This document shows, piece by piece, positions 50,311-57,935 of a DNA stretch of 64,000 nt. The stretch lies in assembly GCF_031348265.1 (NCBI RefSeq), contig NZ_CP133771.1:5332001-5396000 (forward strand), written 5' to 3'. This DNA comes from Streptomyces collinus. Lineage in GTDB: Bacteria > Actinomycetota > Actinomycetes > Streptomycetales > Streptomycetaceae. Both the position numbers and the translations under genes were made by a program. Numbering within the stretch: position 1 is the stretch's first letter; each line of letters begins with the position of its first letter. Under the pieces are notes generated by a model. It was given only the letters and a program-made list of their open reading frames with translations, had not been told where the DNA came from and searched no databases.

Positions 50311-51936
50311 ATGGCGAAGATTCTGAAGTTCGACGAGGACGCCCGTCGCGCCCTCGAGCGCGGCGTCAACAAGCTTGCCGACACGGTCAAGGTGACGATC
50401 GGCCCCAAGGGCCGCAACGTCGTCATCGACAAGAAGTTCGGCGCTCCCACCATCACCAACGACGGTGTGACCATCGCCCGCGAGGTCGAGGTCGAGGACC
50501 CGTACGAGAACCTCGGTGCCCAGCTGGTCAAGGAGGTGGCGACCAAGACCAACGACATCGCGGGTGACGGTACGACCACCGCGACCGTGCTCGCCCAGGC
50601 GCTCGTGCGCGAGGGCCTCAAGAACGTCGCCGCCGGCGCCTCCCCGGCCGCCCTGAAGAAGGGCATCGACGCCGCCGTCGCCGCGGTCTCCGAGGAGCTC
50701 CTCGCGACCGCCCGTCCGATCGACGAGAAGTCCGACATCGCCGCCGTCGCCGGTCTGTCCGCCCAGGACACCCAGGTCGGCGAGCTCATCGCCGAGGCCA
50801 TGGACAAGGTCGGCAAGGACGGTGTCATCACCGTCGAGGAGTCCAACACCTTCGGTCTGGAGCTGGACTTCACCGAGGGCATGGCCTTCGACAAGGGCTA
50901 CCTGTCGCCGTACTTCGTGACGGACCAGGAGCGCATGGAAGCCGTCCTGGACGACCCGTACATCCTCATCACGCAGGGCAAGATCTCCGCCATCGCGGAC
51001 CTCCTGCCGCTGCTGGAGAAGGTCATCCAGTCCAACGCCTCCAAGCCGCTGCTGATCATCGCCGAGGACGTCGAGGGCGAGGCCCTCTCCACCCTCGTCG
51101 TGAACAAGATCCGCGGCACGTTCAACGCCGTCGCCGTGAAGGCCCCCGGCTTCGGCGACCGCCGCAAGGCGATGCTGCAGGACCTGGCCGTCCTCACCGG
51201 CGCCACGGTCGTCTCCGAGGAGGTCGGCCTCAAGCTCGACCAGGTCGGCCTGGACGTGCTCGGCTCCGCCCGCCGCGTCACCGTCACGAAGGACGACACC
51301 ACGGTCGTCGACGGCGCCGGCAACAAGGACGACGTGCAGGGCCGCGTCGCCCAGATCAAGGCCGAGATCGAGTCCACCGACTCCGACTGGGACCGCGAGA
51401 AGCTCCAGGAGCGCCTCGCGAAGCTGGCCGGCGGCGTGTGCGTCATCCGCGTGGGTGCCGCCACCGAGGTCGAGCTCAAGGAGCGCAAGCACCGTCTGGA
51501 GGATGCCATCTCCGCGACCCGCGCCGCGGTCGAGGAGGGCATCGTCTCCGGTGGTGGCTCCGCGCTGGTCCACGCCGTCAAGGTCCTCGAGGGCAACCTC
51601 GGCAAGACCGGCGACGAGGCCACCGGTGTCGCGGTCGTCCGCAAGGCCGCCGTCGAGCCGCTGCGCTGGATCGCCGAGAACGCCGGCCTGGAGGGCTACG
51701 TCATCACCTCCAAGGTCGCCGAGCTCGACAAGGGCCAGGGCTTCAACGCCGCCACCGGCGAGTACGGCGACCTGGTCAAGGCCGGCGTCATCGACCCGGT
51801 CAAGGTCACCCGCTCCGCCCTGGAGAACGCCGCCTCCATCGCCTCCCTCCTCCTCACGACCGAGACCCTGGTCGTCGAGAAGAAGGAAGAGGAGGAGCCG
51901 GCCGCCGCGGGCCACGGCCACGGCCACGCCCACTGA
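50311..51936 (+). CDS. groEL: Chaperonin GroEL1
   Basis: GroEL (541 aa) folds proteins in an ATP-driven cage. It has MAKILKFDEDARRALERGV, GPKGRNVVIDKKFG, the ATP site GDGTTTATVLAQ and EVELKERKHRLEDA. The tail is GHGHGHAH, the His-rich end of the GroEL1 paralogue, instead of the usual Gly-Met repeats. A second groEL probably lies elsewhere in the genome. Confidence 0.97.
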   Translation: MAKILKFDEDARRALERGVNKLADTVKVTIGPKGRNVVIDKKFGAPTITNDGVTIAREVEVEDPYENLGAQLVKEVATKTNDIAGDGTTTATVLAQALVREGLKNVAAGASPAALKKGIDAAVAAVSEELLATARPIDEKSDIAAVAGLSAQDTQVGELIAEAMDKVGKDGVITVEESNTFGLELDFTEGMAFDKGYLSPYFVTDQERMEAVLDDPYILITQGKISAIADLLPLLEKVIQSNASKPLLIIAEDVEGEALSTLVVNKIRGTFNAVAVKAPGFGDRRKAMLQDLAVLTGATVVSEEVGLKLDQVGLDVLGSARRVTVTKDDTTVVDGAGNKDDVQGRVAQIKAEIESTDSDWDREKLQERLAKLAGGVCVIRVGAATEVELKERKHRLEDAISATRAAVEEGIVSGGGSALVHAVKVLEGNLGKTGDEATGVAVVRKAAVEPLRWIAENAGLEGYVITSKVAELDKGQGFNAATGEYGDLVKAGVIDPVKVTRSALENAASIASLLLTTETLVVEKKEEEEPAAAGHGHGHAH

Positions 51937-51953
51937 GGCACCGGCCTGGTAGC

Positions 51954-51991
51954 AGAAGCCCCCGTTCCGCCCAGGCGGGACGGGGGCTTCT
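51954..51991 (+). terminator. Terminator after groEL1
   Basis: A 17-bp stem with one G-U pair (51954-51970 with 51975-51991), loop CCAG, followed by CCCG. It ends the groES-groEL1 transcript and may also serve the convergent gene. Confidence 0.8.
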
Positions 51992-52008
51992 CCCGTAGGT
52001 CCTGCCGG

Positions 52009-52716
52009 TCACAGCTCCAGCGGGTCGAGCACTCCGAGCTGCTGCATCAGCCCCAGCCGGTCGTACTGCCACCAGCCCTCGGCGATCTTCCCGTCCGGCG
52101 TGCAGCGGTGGACGGTCGTCCCGGTCATGGTGACCTCCTGGCCGGTCGGCGCGATCCCGAGGAAGTCGCCGGTGTGACGCCCGTGGAAGGTCCACCGGGT
52201 GCAGACCCGGTCGCCCTGCGCCATCTGGTCCTCGATGGTGAACGAGAAGTCGAACCCGCCCCGCCACACCTCCACCTCGCGCCGGAGCGCGTCGAGCCCG
52301 ATGACGTCCTGCACATTGGCGGGATCGTGGTCGTGGTAGTCCTCGATGAACACGTCGTTGAACGGCGGCGCGTCCCCCTGGCCCGGTGCGAGCTCGAAGA
52401 ACCTGCGCGCGGTGGCCGCGTACAGCTGCTCGTCCCGCACCACGTCCAGGTCCGTGAAGGTCGGCGTCTCCTCGCAGAGCGCCACCATGTCCTGGAAGAT
52501 CCGGTCGGTCTCCGGCAGCCCGGAGTTGCGCATCGCCTCCTCGTACGAGGGGAACTCCACGATCTCCACGATGTGCGAGGAGTCGGCCCGGTCCTTCGCC
52601 ACCACACTGTGCGACGCGGTCCGCTTCCCCTTGGTCTGCTCGACCCACCGGTCCATCAGCCGGTTCATCTCGTCGAGCCGGCTGGTCCTGCATTCGATGA
52701 GCTGTACGAAGGTCAT
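52009..52716 (-). CDS. ABM-like / SnoaL-like two-domain protein
   Basis: A 235-aa protein. Residues 1-95 look like a dimeric alpha-beta barrel (MTFVQLIECRTSRLDEMNRL), and about 100-230 like a SnoaL/ester-cyclase fold (FNDVFIEDYHDHDPANVQ, CTRWTFHGRHTGDFLGIAPTG, VHRCTPDGKIAEGWWQYD). SnoaL proteins cyclise polyketides or have related roles. No polyketide genes are near, so its substrate is unknown. It converges with groEL1. Confidence 0.8.
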   Translation of the reverse strand: MTFVQLIECRTSRLDEMNRLMDRWVEQTKGKRTASHSVVAKDRADSSHIVEIVEFPSYEEAMRNSGLPETDRIFQDMVALCEETPTFTDLDVVRDEQLYAATARRFFELAPGQGDAPPFNDVFIEDYHDHDPANVQDVIGLDALRREVEVWRGGFDFSFTIEDQMAQGDRVCTRWTFHGRHTGDFLGIAPTGQEVTMTGTTVHRCTPDGKIAEGWWQYDRLGLMQQLGVLDPLEL

Positions 52717-52827
52717 GGCCTCGCCTCCGGCCCCCCTGGGTCCGGCTGAACAGCTTCATTGTCCCAAGGGGAGTGCCCGGGTGCCTCCCGGCTGCCGGCG
52801 GAGGAAGAGGAGCCGGCCGACGCGCGC

Positions 52828-53601
52828 CTACTGCGGCCCGTACTTCCGGCCCGTCCTGGAGGACACCGCCCCCAGCATCCCCCGCGGCACCAGCTTCGCC
52901 GCCCCCATCAGCGCCTTGTAGCGCGGGTCCGGGATGGACAGCGTCCTGCCACGCGCCAGATCGTGCAGCGCCGCCGCCACCAGCTTGTCCGCGTCCAGCC
53001 ACATCCAGCCCGGGATGTTGTCGGTGCCCATCCCCGCCCGGTCGTGGAACTCGGTGCGCACGAAACCCGGGCAGAGCGCCATCAGCCGTACGCCGCTGCC
53101 GGCCAGGTCGCGTGCCGCACCCTGCGTGAACTGCACGACCCAGGCCTTGGAGGCGCCGTAGGTACCGCGGGGCACGAAGGCGGCCACCGACGCGACGTTG
53201 ACCACGCCGCCCCGGCCGCGCTCGCGCATGGCCTCGGTCGCCGCCGACGTCAGCCGCAGCACCGCCTCGCAGTGCACCTTGAGCATCCGCAGCTCGTCGG
53301 CCATGGAGACGTCGAGGTAGCGGCCCTTGTTGCCGAACCCGGCGTTGTTGATCAGCAGGTCGACGGGGTTCTTGCGGTCGCCGAGGCGCCCGGCCACCGC
53401 CTCGATCCCCTTGTCCTCGGCCAGGTCGGCCGTCAGCACCTCCGCCTCGATGCCGTGCCGGTCGTGCAGCTCGGTCGCCTGCTCGCGAAGCCGCTTGGTG
53501 TCGCGGGCCACCAGCACCAGGTTGTGCCCGTCCGCCGCCAGTCGCCGCGCGAACGCGGCCCCGATGCCTGCCGTCGATCCCGTAATCAGAGCCGTTGTCA
53601 T
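52828..53601 (-). CDS. Short-chain dehydrogenase/reductase
   Basis: A 257-aa SDR. The cofactor motif is TGSTAGIG (7-14), with NNAGFG (near 92), the active Ser in NVASVAAF and YGASK (near 152). A C-terminal segment of about 30 residues lies beyond the core. Substrate unknown. TAACCT on this strand (53613-53608) lies 6 bases before the ATG, so the mRNA is probably leaderless. Confidence 0.92.
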   Translation of the reverse strand: MTTALITGSTAGIGAAFARRLAADGHNLVLVARDTKRLREQATELHDRHGIEAEVLTADLAEDKGIEAVAGRLGDRKNPVDLLINNAGFGNKGRYLDVSMADELRMLKVHCEAVLRLTSAATEAMRERGRGGVVNVASVAAFVPRGTYGASKAWVVQFTQGAARDLAGSGVRLMALCPGFVRTEFHDRAGMGTDNIPGWMWLDADKLVAAALHDLARGRTLSIPDPRYKALMGAAKLVPRGMLGAVSSRTGRKYGPQ

Positions 53602-53695
53602 GGCAGAAGGTTAGTGACCTGGACTGAGTGCGTCCGCTTCCCCGTGGGGCCGTCCGTGGTGAAGGGTCCGTGGAGACAGGCGTGGTGAGCGGCGA

Positions 53696-54364
53696 TCAGG
53701 CCCCGTACTTCTCCTCGTACTCCCGAGCCGTCCGCAGCAGCTCAGGGTGCAGGGCCTCGCCGGCGGCCAGCAGGCGCGGCAGCAGCGTCCGCTCGGTCGT
53801 CACCGCCCGGAACTGCAGGGCCACCGTCACGTCGTGGCGGGGCCGGTGCACGATCTCGACGGCATCGCCCGCGCGGATCTCCCCGGGCACGATCACCCGC
53901 AGATACGCCCCCGGCGCACCCCGCTGCGTGAACCGCTTGACCCAGCCCTTCTCGCCCAGGTGGCCCTGGAACGTCCGGCACGGGATCCGGCCGGAGGTGA
54001 CCTCCAGCACCACCTCGGGCCCCACCCGCCAGCGCTCGCCGATCAGCGCACCGGACACGTCCAGTCCGCTGGTCGTGAGGTTCTCGCCGAACGCGCCGTC
54101 GGCCAGCGTCCGGCCCAGCTCGCGCTCCCACTCGTCCAGGTCCTCGCGGGCCATGGCGTACACCGCCTGGTCGTCGCCGCCGTGGTGCTCCAGCTTGCAC
54201 ACCGCGTCACCGGCCAGCCCGCTCCCGCCGACGCCCTTGGGCCCGGGCGCCGACACCCGCACCGGCCCGTCGACCGGCCGCTTGTCGATCCCGGTCACGC
54301 CCCCGGGGCCGTCCGCGTACGGCGCGGCCTCGGCGCGCCCCAGATTCACAGACAGAAGCTTCAT
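53696..54364 (-). CDS. MOSC domain protein
   Basis: A 222-aa protein starting MKLLSVNLGRAE, with the family blocks VCKLEHHGGDDQAVYAM, GENLTTSGLDV and the conserved Cys in SGRIPCRTFQGH. MOSC domains take part in molybdenum-cofactor sulfur transfer or detoxication. The ATG at 54364 is supported by TACCGT 7 bases upstream on this strand. The frame continues over the opposite-strand LysR gene without being coding. Confidence 0.9.
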   Translation of the reverse strand: MKLLSVNLGRAEAAPYADGPGGVTGIDKRPVDGPVRVSAPGPKGVGGSGLAGDAVCKLEHHGGDDQAVYAMAREDLDEWERELGRTLADGAFGENLTTSGLDVSGALIGERWRVGPEVVLEVTSGRIPCRTFQGHLGEKGWVKRFTQRGAPGAYLRVIVPGEIRAGDAVEIVHRPRHDVTVALQFRAVTTERTLLPRLLAAGEALHPELLRTAREYEEKYGA

Positions 54365-54394
54365 GCTCCGCACGGTAAGCGACCACACCCCAAA

Positions 54395-54404
54395 GCGTCG
54401 ACGC
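54395..54404. promoter_or_regulatory. Palindrome between divergent MOSC and LysR genes
   Basis: GCGTCGACGC, a perfect 10-bp palindrome midway between the two -10 boxes, is a candidate site for the LysR protein. It lacks the T-N11-A form, so support is weak. Confidence 0.3.
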
Positions 54405-54445
54405 ATTATTCGCATCACCATCAAAGGGTCGCTTATCCTCGAAGG

Positions 54446-55342
54446 GTGATCGAAGCTCGTCATCTCCGCGTCCTGCGCGCCGTCGCGACCACCGGCTCCT
54501 TCTCCGCCGCGGGCCGCGAGCTGGGCTGCACCCAGCCCGCCGTGAGCCAGCAGATGAAGGCCCTGGAGACCTCCGTCGGCACGCCGCTGCTGATCCGCAC
54601 CGGACGGGAGATGCGTCTGACCCAGGCCGGCGAGGCCCTGGTGCGGCACGCCACCGGCATCCTCGCCGGGCTCACGGCCGCCGAGGAGGAGGTCGCCGCC
54701 ATCGCCGGGCTGCGCGCGGGCCGGGTCCGGCTCGTCTCCTTCCCCAGCGGCAGCTCCACCCTCGTCCCCACGGCCCTCGCGGCGCTGCGCGCGGCGCACC
54801 CGGGCACCCGCGTCTCCCTGGAGGAGGCCGAGCCGCCCGCCTCCGTGGGCCTGCTGCGCGAGGGCGACTGCGACGTGGCGCTCGCCTTCCGCTACGAGGG
54901 GGCGGCGGGCGCGGAGGAGTGGGACGACCTCGTCGTACGGCCGCTGCTGTCGGACCGGCTCGTCGCACTCGTGCCGGAGCGGCACAGGCTCGCGGGCGCG
55001 GAGTCCGTCGCCATCGGCGAGCTCACCGAGGAGCCGTGGATCGCGGGCTGCCCGCGCTGTCGCGGACAGCTGGTCGAGGTGTGCGCGGCGGCCGGCTTCA
55101 CCCCGCGCATCGACTTCGCGACCGATGACTACCCGGCCGTCGTCGGCCTCGTCGGCGCCGGTCTGGGCGTGGCCGTGCTGCCCCAGCTGGCCGTCGAGTC
55201 GGTACGGCCCCGGGGGGTGCGCACCGTTCGCCTCGAACCGGCGGTGCGCCGGGAGATCGTCGCGCTCACCCTGCCCGACCTCGCACAGGTCCCGGCCGTG
55301 GCGGCGACGCTCGACCAACTGGCCCGGGCCGCTCGCCGCTAG
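54446..55342 (+). CDS. LysR-family transcriptional regulator
   Basis: A 298-aa regulator. The helix-turn-helix is at about 16-45 (TGSFSAAGRELGCTQPAVSQQMKAL), and the effector domain at about 90-295. The GTG at 54446 has TATCCT (54434-54439) 6 bases before it, which suggests a leaderless mRNA. It is divergent from the MOSC gene, which may be its target. Confidence 0.92.
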   Translation: MIEARHLRVLRAVATTGSFSAAGRELGCTQPAVSQQMKALETSVGTPLLIRTGREMRLTQAGEALVRHATGILAGLTAAEEEVAAIAGLRAGRVRLVSFPSGSSTLVPTALAALRAAHPGTRVSLEEAEPPASVGLLREGDCDVALAFRYEGAAGAEEWDDLVVRPLLSDRLVALVPERHRLAGAESVAIGELTEEPWIAGCPRCRGQLVEVCAAAGFTPRIDFATDDYPAVVGLVGAGLGVAVLPQLAVESVRPRGVRTVRLEPAVRREIVALTLPDLAQVPAVAATLDQLARAARR

Positions 55343-55366
55343 CGCGGCCCACGCGTCCCAAAAACC

Positions 55367-55391
55367 AACGGCACGCGTGCGCGTGCCCGTT
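55367..55391. terminator. Hairpin between convergent LysR and whiD genes
   Basis: AACGGCACG (55367-55375) pairs with CGTGCCCGTT (55382-55391) with one bulged base. An A run precedes it and TT follows, so it may work on both strands. Confidence 0.55.
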
Positions 55392-55406
55392 TGCAGAAAC
55401 GTTCCT

Positions 55407-55736
55407 TCAGTTGTTCGAGACGGTGTGCCCGCCCGATGCCGACGCCGACACCAGCCGGTTGCGCGCCCGCCCCATCAGCTCTTCGCGCTCGTCCTCGGTC
55501 AGCCCGCCCCACACGCCGTACGGCTCACGCACCGCCAGGGCGTGGGCGGCGCACTCGGCGCGTACCGGGCACCTCATGCAGACCTCTTTGGCCGAGTTCT
55601 CACGAGCGCTCCTCGCCGCACCGCGCTCACCCTCCGGATGGAAGAAGAGCGAGCTGTCCACGCCGCGACAGGCAGCCAGCAGCTGCCAGTCCCACAGGTC
55701 CGCGTTCGGTCCGGGAAGGCGGGAGAAATCTGCCAT
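55407..55736 (-). CDS. whiD: WhiB-like iron-sulfur regulator WhiD
   Basis: A 109-aa Wbl protein. The four [4Fe-4S] ligands are Cys23 (LAACRG), Cys53 and Cys56 (VCMRCP) and Cys62 (ECAAHA); GVWGG is at 74-78. Sequence and position beside bldM identify it as WhiD, needed for late sporulation and orthologous to mycobacterial WhiB3. WhiB-like proteins act with the principal sigma factor. AAGGGG lies before the ATG. Confidence 0.93.
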   Translation of the reverse strand: MADFSRLPGPNADLWDWQLLAACRGVDSSLFFHPEGERGAARSARENSAKEVCMRCPVRAECAAHALAVREPYGVWGGLTEDEREELMGRARNRLVSASASGGHTVSNN

Positions 55737-56116
55737 TACGTGACCCCTTGTTGCCGTTCTGGGCGGATCCGGTGTCTACGACCGTACAACTACGATCTAA
55801 GGAGATGAAAATATGACTCATTGCGAATCTAGCTCCAGACACTGGCAAAGCGGAAGAAATGGGTCTGAATGGGGCATAGGTTGTGATGAAAGTTCGAGGG
55901 TCTGCTGCGCATATCTGCACCGTGTCCGCCCCCTCACGTAGAGTGCCGAAGATGGCAGCCGCCCCCGTAACTCTTTCGAGTGACCGTCGTTGAGAGTGCG
56001 AGGCGGTTGAAGGAACAAGCGCTCGGACGGGTGTCCGAGGCGGTCGACCGCACAGGTGACGATTTCGTACCAGCCTGGAGGCTCAAGGTGACGCGCATCA
56101 GCTGCGGAGGGCGGTC
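55737..56116 (+). other. Regulatory gap between whiD and bldM
   Basis: These 380 bp separate two divergent developmental genes. The part 55780-55900 is markedly less GC-rich than the rest of the window. It holds a sigma-BldN promoter for bldM (55966-55993), a second possible -10 TAGAGT (55939-55944), and on the plus strand AAGGAG followed 8 bases later by an ATG frame of 42 codons (55813-55941) with atypical codon use. A minus-strand TAGACA (55781-55776) may be a whiD -10. Confidence 0.7.
55966..55993 (+). promoter_or_regulatory. bldM promoter of the sigma-BldN type
   Basis: CGTAAC (55966-55971), exactly 16 bases, CGTTGA (55988-55993). This is a complete match to the sigma-BldN consensus as I know it. 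The leader to bldM would be about 115 nt. Confidence 0.85.
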
Positions 56117-56728
56117 ATGACATCCGTCCTCGTCTGCGACGACTCCCCGCTTGCCCGAGAGGCGCTCCGTCGTGCGGTCGCGACCGTGCCCGGCGTAGAG
56201 CGCGTGACGACGGCGGCCAACGGCGAGGAAGTCCTCCGCCGCTGGGGGGCCGACCGCTCGGACCTGATTCTGATGGACGTACGCATGCCCGGACTGGGCG
56301 GCGTCGAGACGGTCCGGCGGCTGCTGTCCGCCGACCCCGGTGCGCGCATCATCATGCTCACCGTCGCCGAGGACCTGGACGGCGTGGCCCTCGCGGTCGC
56401 CGCCGGTGCCCGCGGCTATCTGCACAAGGACGCCTCCCGCGCGGAACTGCGCGCGACGGTGACCCAGGCCCTGGCCGACCCGACCTGGCGGCTCGCCCCG
56501 CGCCGGCTGCGCTCGGCCGAGATGGGCGCGGCGCCCACGCTCACGGCGCGTGAGATCCAGGTCCTCGAAGGTATGAGCCACGGCCGCTCGAACGCGGAGA
56601 TCGGCCGCGAGCTGTTCCTCTCCGAGGACACCGTCAAGACGCACGCCCGGCGGCTGTTCAAGAAGCTGGGCGCCTCGGACCGGGCCCACGCCGTGGCGCT
56701 CGGCTTCCGGTGGGGACTGGTGCGCTAG
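56117..56728 (+). CDS. bldM: Developmental response regulator BldM
   Basis: BldM (203 aa) is an orphan NarL-type regulator required for aerial growth and sporulation. The receiver domain has Asp8, Asp9 and Asp54 (LILMDVRMPG) and the Lys in YLHKDAS. The LuxR-type helix-turn-helix is at about 140-195 (LTAREIQVLEGMSHGRSNAEI, TVKTHARRLFKKL). No kinase gene is adjacent. It is under a sigma-BldN promoter and can also act with WhiI. Confidence 0.95.
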   Translation: MTSVLVCDDSPLAREALRRAVATVPGVERVTTAANGEEVLRRWGADRSDLILMDVRMPGLGGVETVRRLLSADPGARIIMLTVAEDLDGVALAVAAGARGYLHKDASRAELRATVTQALADPTWRLAPRRLRSAEMGAAPTLTAREIQVLEGMSHGRSNAEIGRELFLSEDTVKTHARRLFKKLGASDRAHAVALGFRWGLVR

Positions 56729-57104
56729 GGCCTGTCCTTCGGATCGGGTCGGCTTCGACGCGCGGCCTCCGGCGAGAGCCGGAGAGCGGGGGCACGCGGA
56801 TGCCCCCGCGTGAGCCGTACCCGCGCGGACCGGAGCCGGCGGCCGACGGCGACGCCGGCAGGGGGCCGCTCCCGCCCCGGCGAGGCCGACAGCCCGGGAG
56901 GGCGCGGGCTGGGGCCGAGGTCCCCGGGATGATCCGAACGGCAGGTCCCAGAGGTCGTGGTGAGGGCACGGAACGCCAGGTGGGCGTGGGTGGACCGGGG
57001 GTCCGCCCAGGGCCCGCTGCTCGTTTCGCCGCGGATGCCGCATCCTTGAGGGTGTGGAGTTCCTCGGGGACGAGTCGGTCGAGCGGAAGGGGAGGGCGCA
57101 GGGG
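56729..57104 (+). other. Gene-free stretch between bldM and the sigma gene
   Basis: Nothing here looks coding. Two hairpins follow bldM (56767-56808). The rest is very GC-rich and has no promoter I can call with confidence; the sigma gene promoter should lie in its last third. Confidence 0.55.
56767..56808 (+). terminator. Two hairpins after bldM
   Basis: CTCCGGC (56767-56773) pairs with GCCGGAG (56778-56784) around a GAGA tetraloop. CGGGGGCA (56787-56794) pairs with TGCCCCCG (56801-56808). There is no T run. Confidence 0.65.
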
Positions 57105-57782
57105 ATGAGTGCCGGCGCACCTGCTCATAACGCTTCGGTGCACAACAACGGGAGCGGTGCCGCGGAGCCGGCGGCCGCAAGGCACCATGGACCGATGCGC
57201 GACGACGAGGCGGCCCATGCCCAGGGCGCGATCGGTGCGCTCGTCCACCGCGCCGTCGACGGGGACGAGCAGGCGACGCACGACCTGCTCGCCCATGTCC
57301 ACCCCTTGGCCCTGCGCTACTGCCGCACCCGTCTGTCCCGTCTCCCGGGCGACGCGCGGCACTTCGTGGAGGACCTCGCGCAGGAGGTCTGCGTGGCGGT
57401 GCTCCTCGCACTGCCCCGCTACCGGGACACCGGCCGCCCGTTCGAGGCGTTCGTCTTCGCCATCGCCGCGCACAAGGTCGCCGACCTCCAGCGCGCGGCG
57501 ATGCGTCACCCCGGCTCGACGGCCGTCCCCTCCGACGAGATGCCCGAGCGCCCGGACGACTCCCTCGGCCCGGAGGAGCGCGCCCTGCTCAGCAGCGACG
57601 CGGAATGGGCCAAGAAACTCCTGGCCAACCTCCCCGAGAACCAGCGGGAGCTGCTCCTGCTGCGGATCGCGGTGGGGCTGACGGCCGAGGAGACCGGCCA
57701 GATGTTGGGAATGTCACCCGGGGCGGTCCGGGTGGCTCAGCACAGGGCGCTGAGCCGGCTGCGGGCGCTGGCCGAGCAGTAG
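57105..57782 (+). CDS. shbA: ECF sigma factor, ShbA/SigD type
   Basis: A 225-aa sigma factor. A 60-residue variable N-terminus precedes sigma2 (about 60-135, DARHFVEDLAQEVCVAVLLALPRY) and sigma4 (about 160-220, LPENQRELLLLRIAVGLTAEETGQML). Its place next to guaB matches ShbA of Streptomyces and SigD of mycobacteria; ShbA is reported to drive hrdB. GGAGG lies 10 bases before this ATG; starts at 57054 or 57195 are possible. Confidence 0.85.
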   Translation: MSAGAPAHNASVHNNGSGAAEPAAARHHGPMRDDEAAHAQGAIGALVHRAVDGDEQATHDLLAHVHPLALRYCRTRLSRLPGDARHFVEDLAQEVCVAVLLALPRYRDTGRPFEAFVFAIAAHKVADLQRAAMRHPGSTAVPSDEMPERPDDSLGPEERALLSSDAEWAKKLLANLPENQRELLLLRIAVGLTAEETGQMLGMSPGAVRVAQHRALSRLRALAEQ

Positions 57783-57935
57783 CCCTGCTTGAAGAACCCC
57801 TGAGTTGAACAGGCGGTGCGCCGCTTCCGTACGAACATACGAAGCCCGGAGCCAGGCGGAACCGTGGAATGAGACAGCCTCGCTTCCCGTTAGCATGGAC
57901 ATCCGCACCGATCAAGGCCATTTGGGGAAGGTGTC

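Noticed and set aside
53696..55318. Apparent 540-codon MOSC fusion
   Set aside because: The upstream half is antisense to the LysR gene; the MOSC start at 54364 has its own -10 box.
56710..57108. 132-codon plus-strand frame between bldM and the sigma gene
   Set aside because: It begins inside bldM, has no ribosome site and crosses two hairpins; composition is that of GC-rich noncoding DNA.
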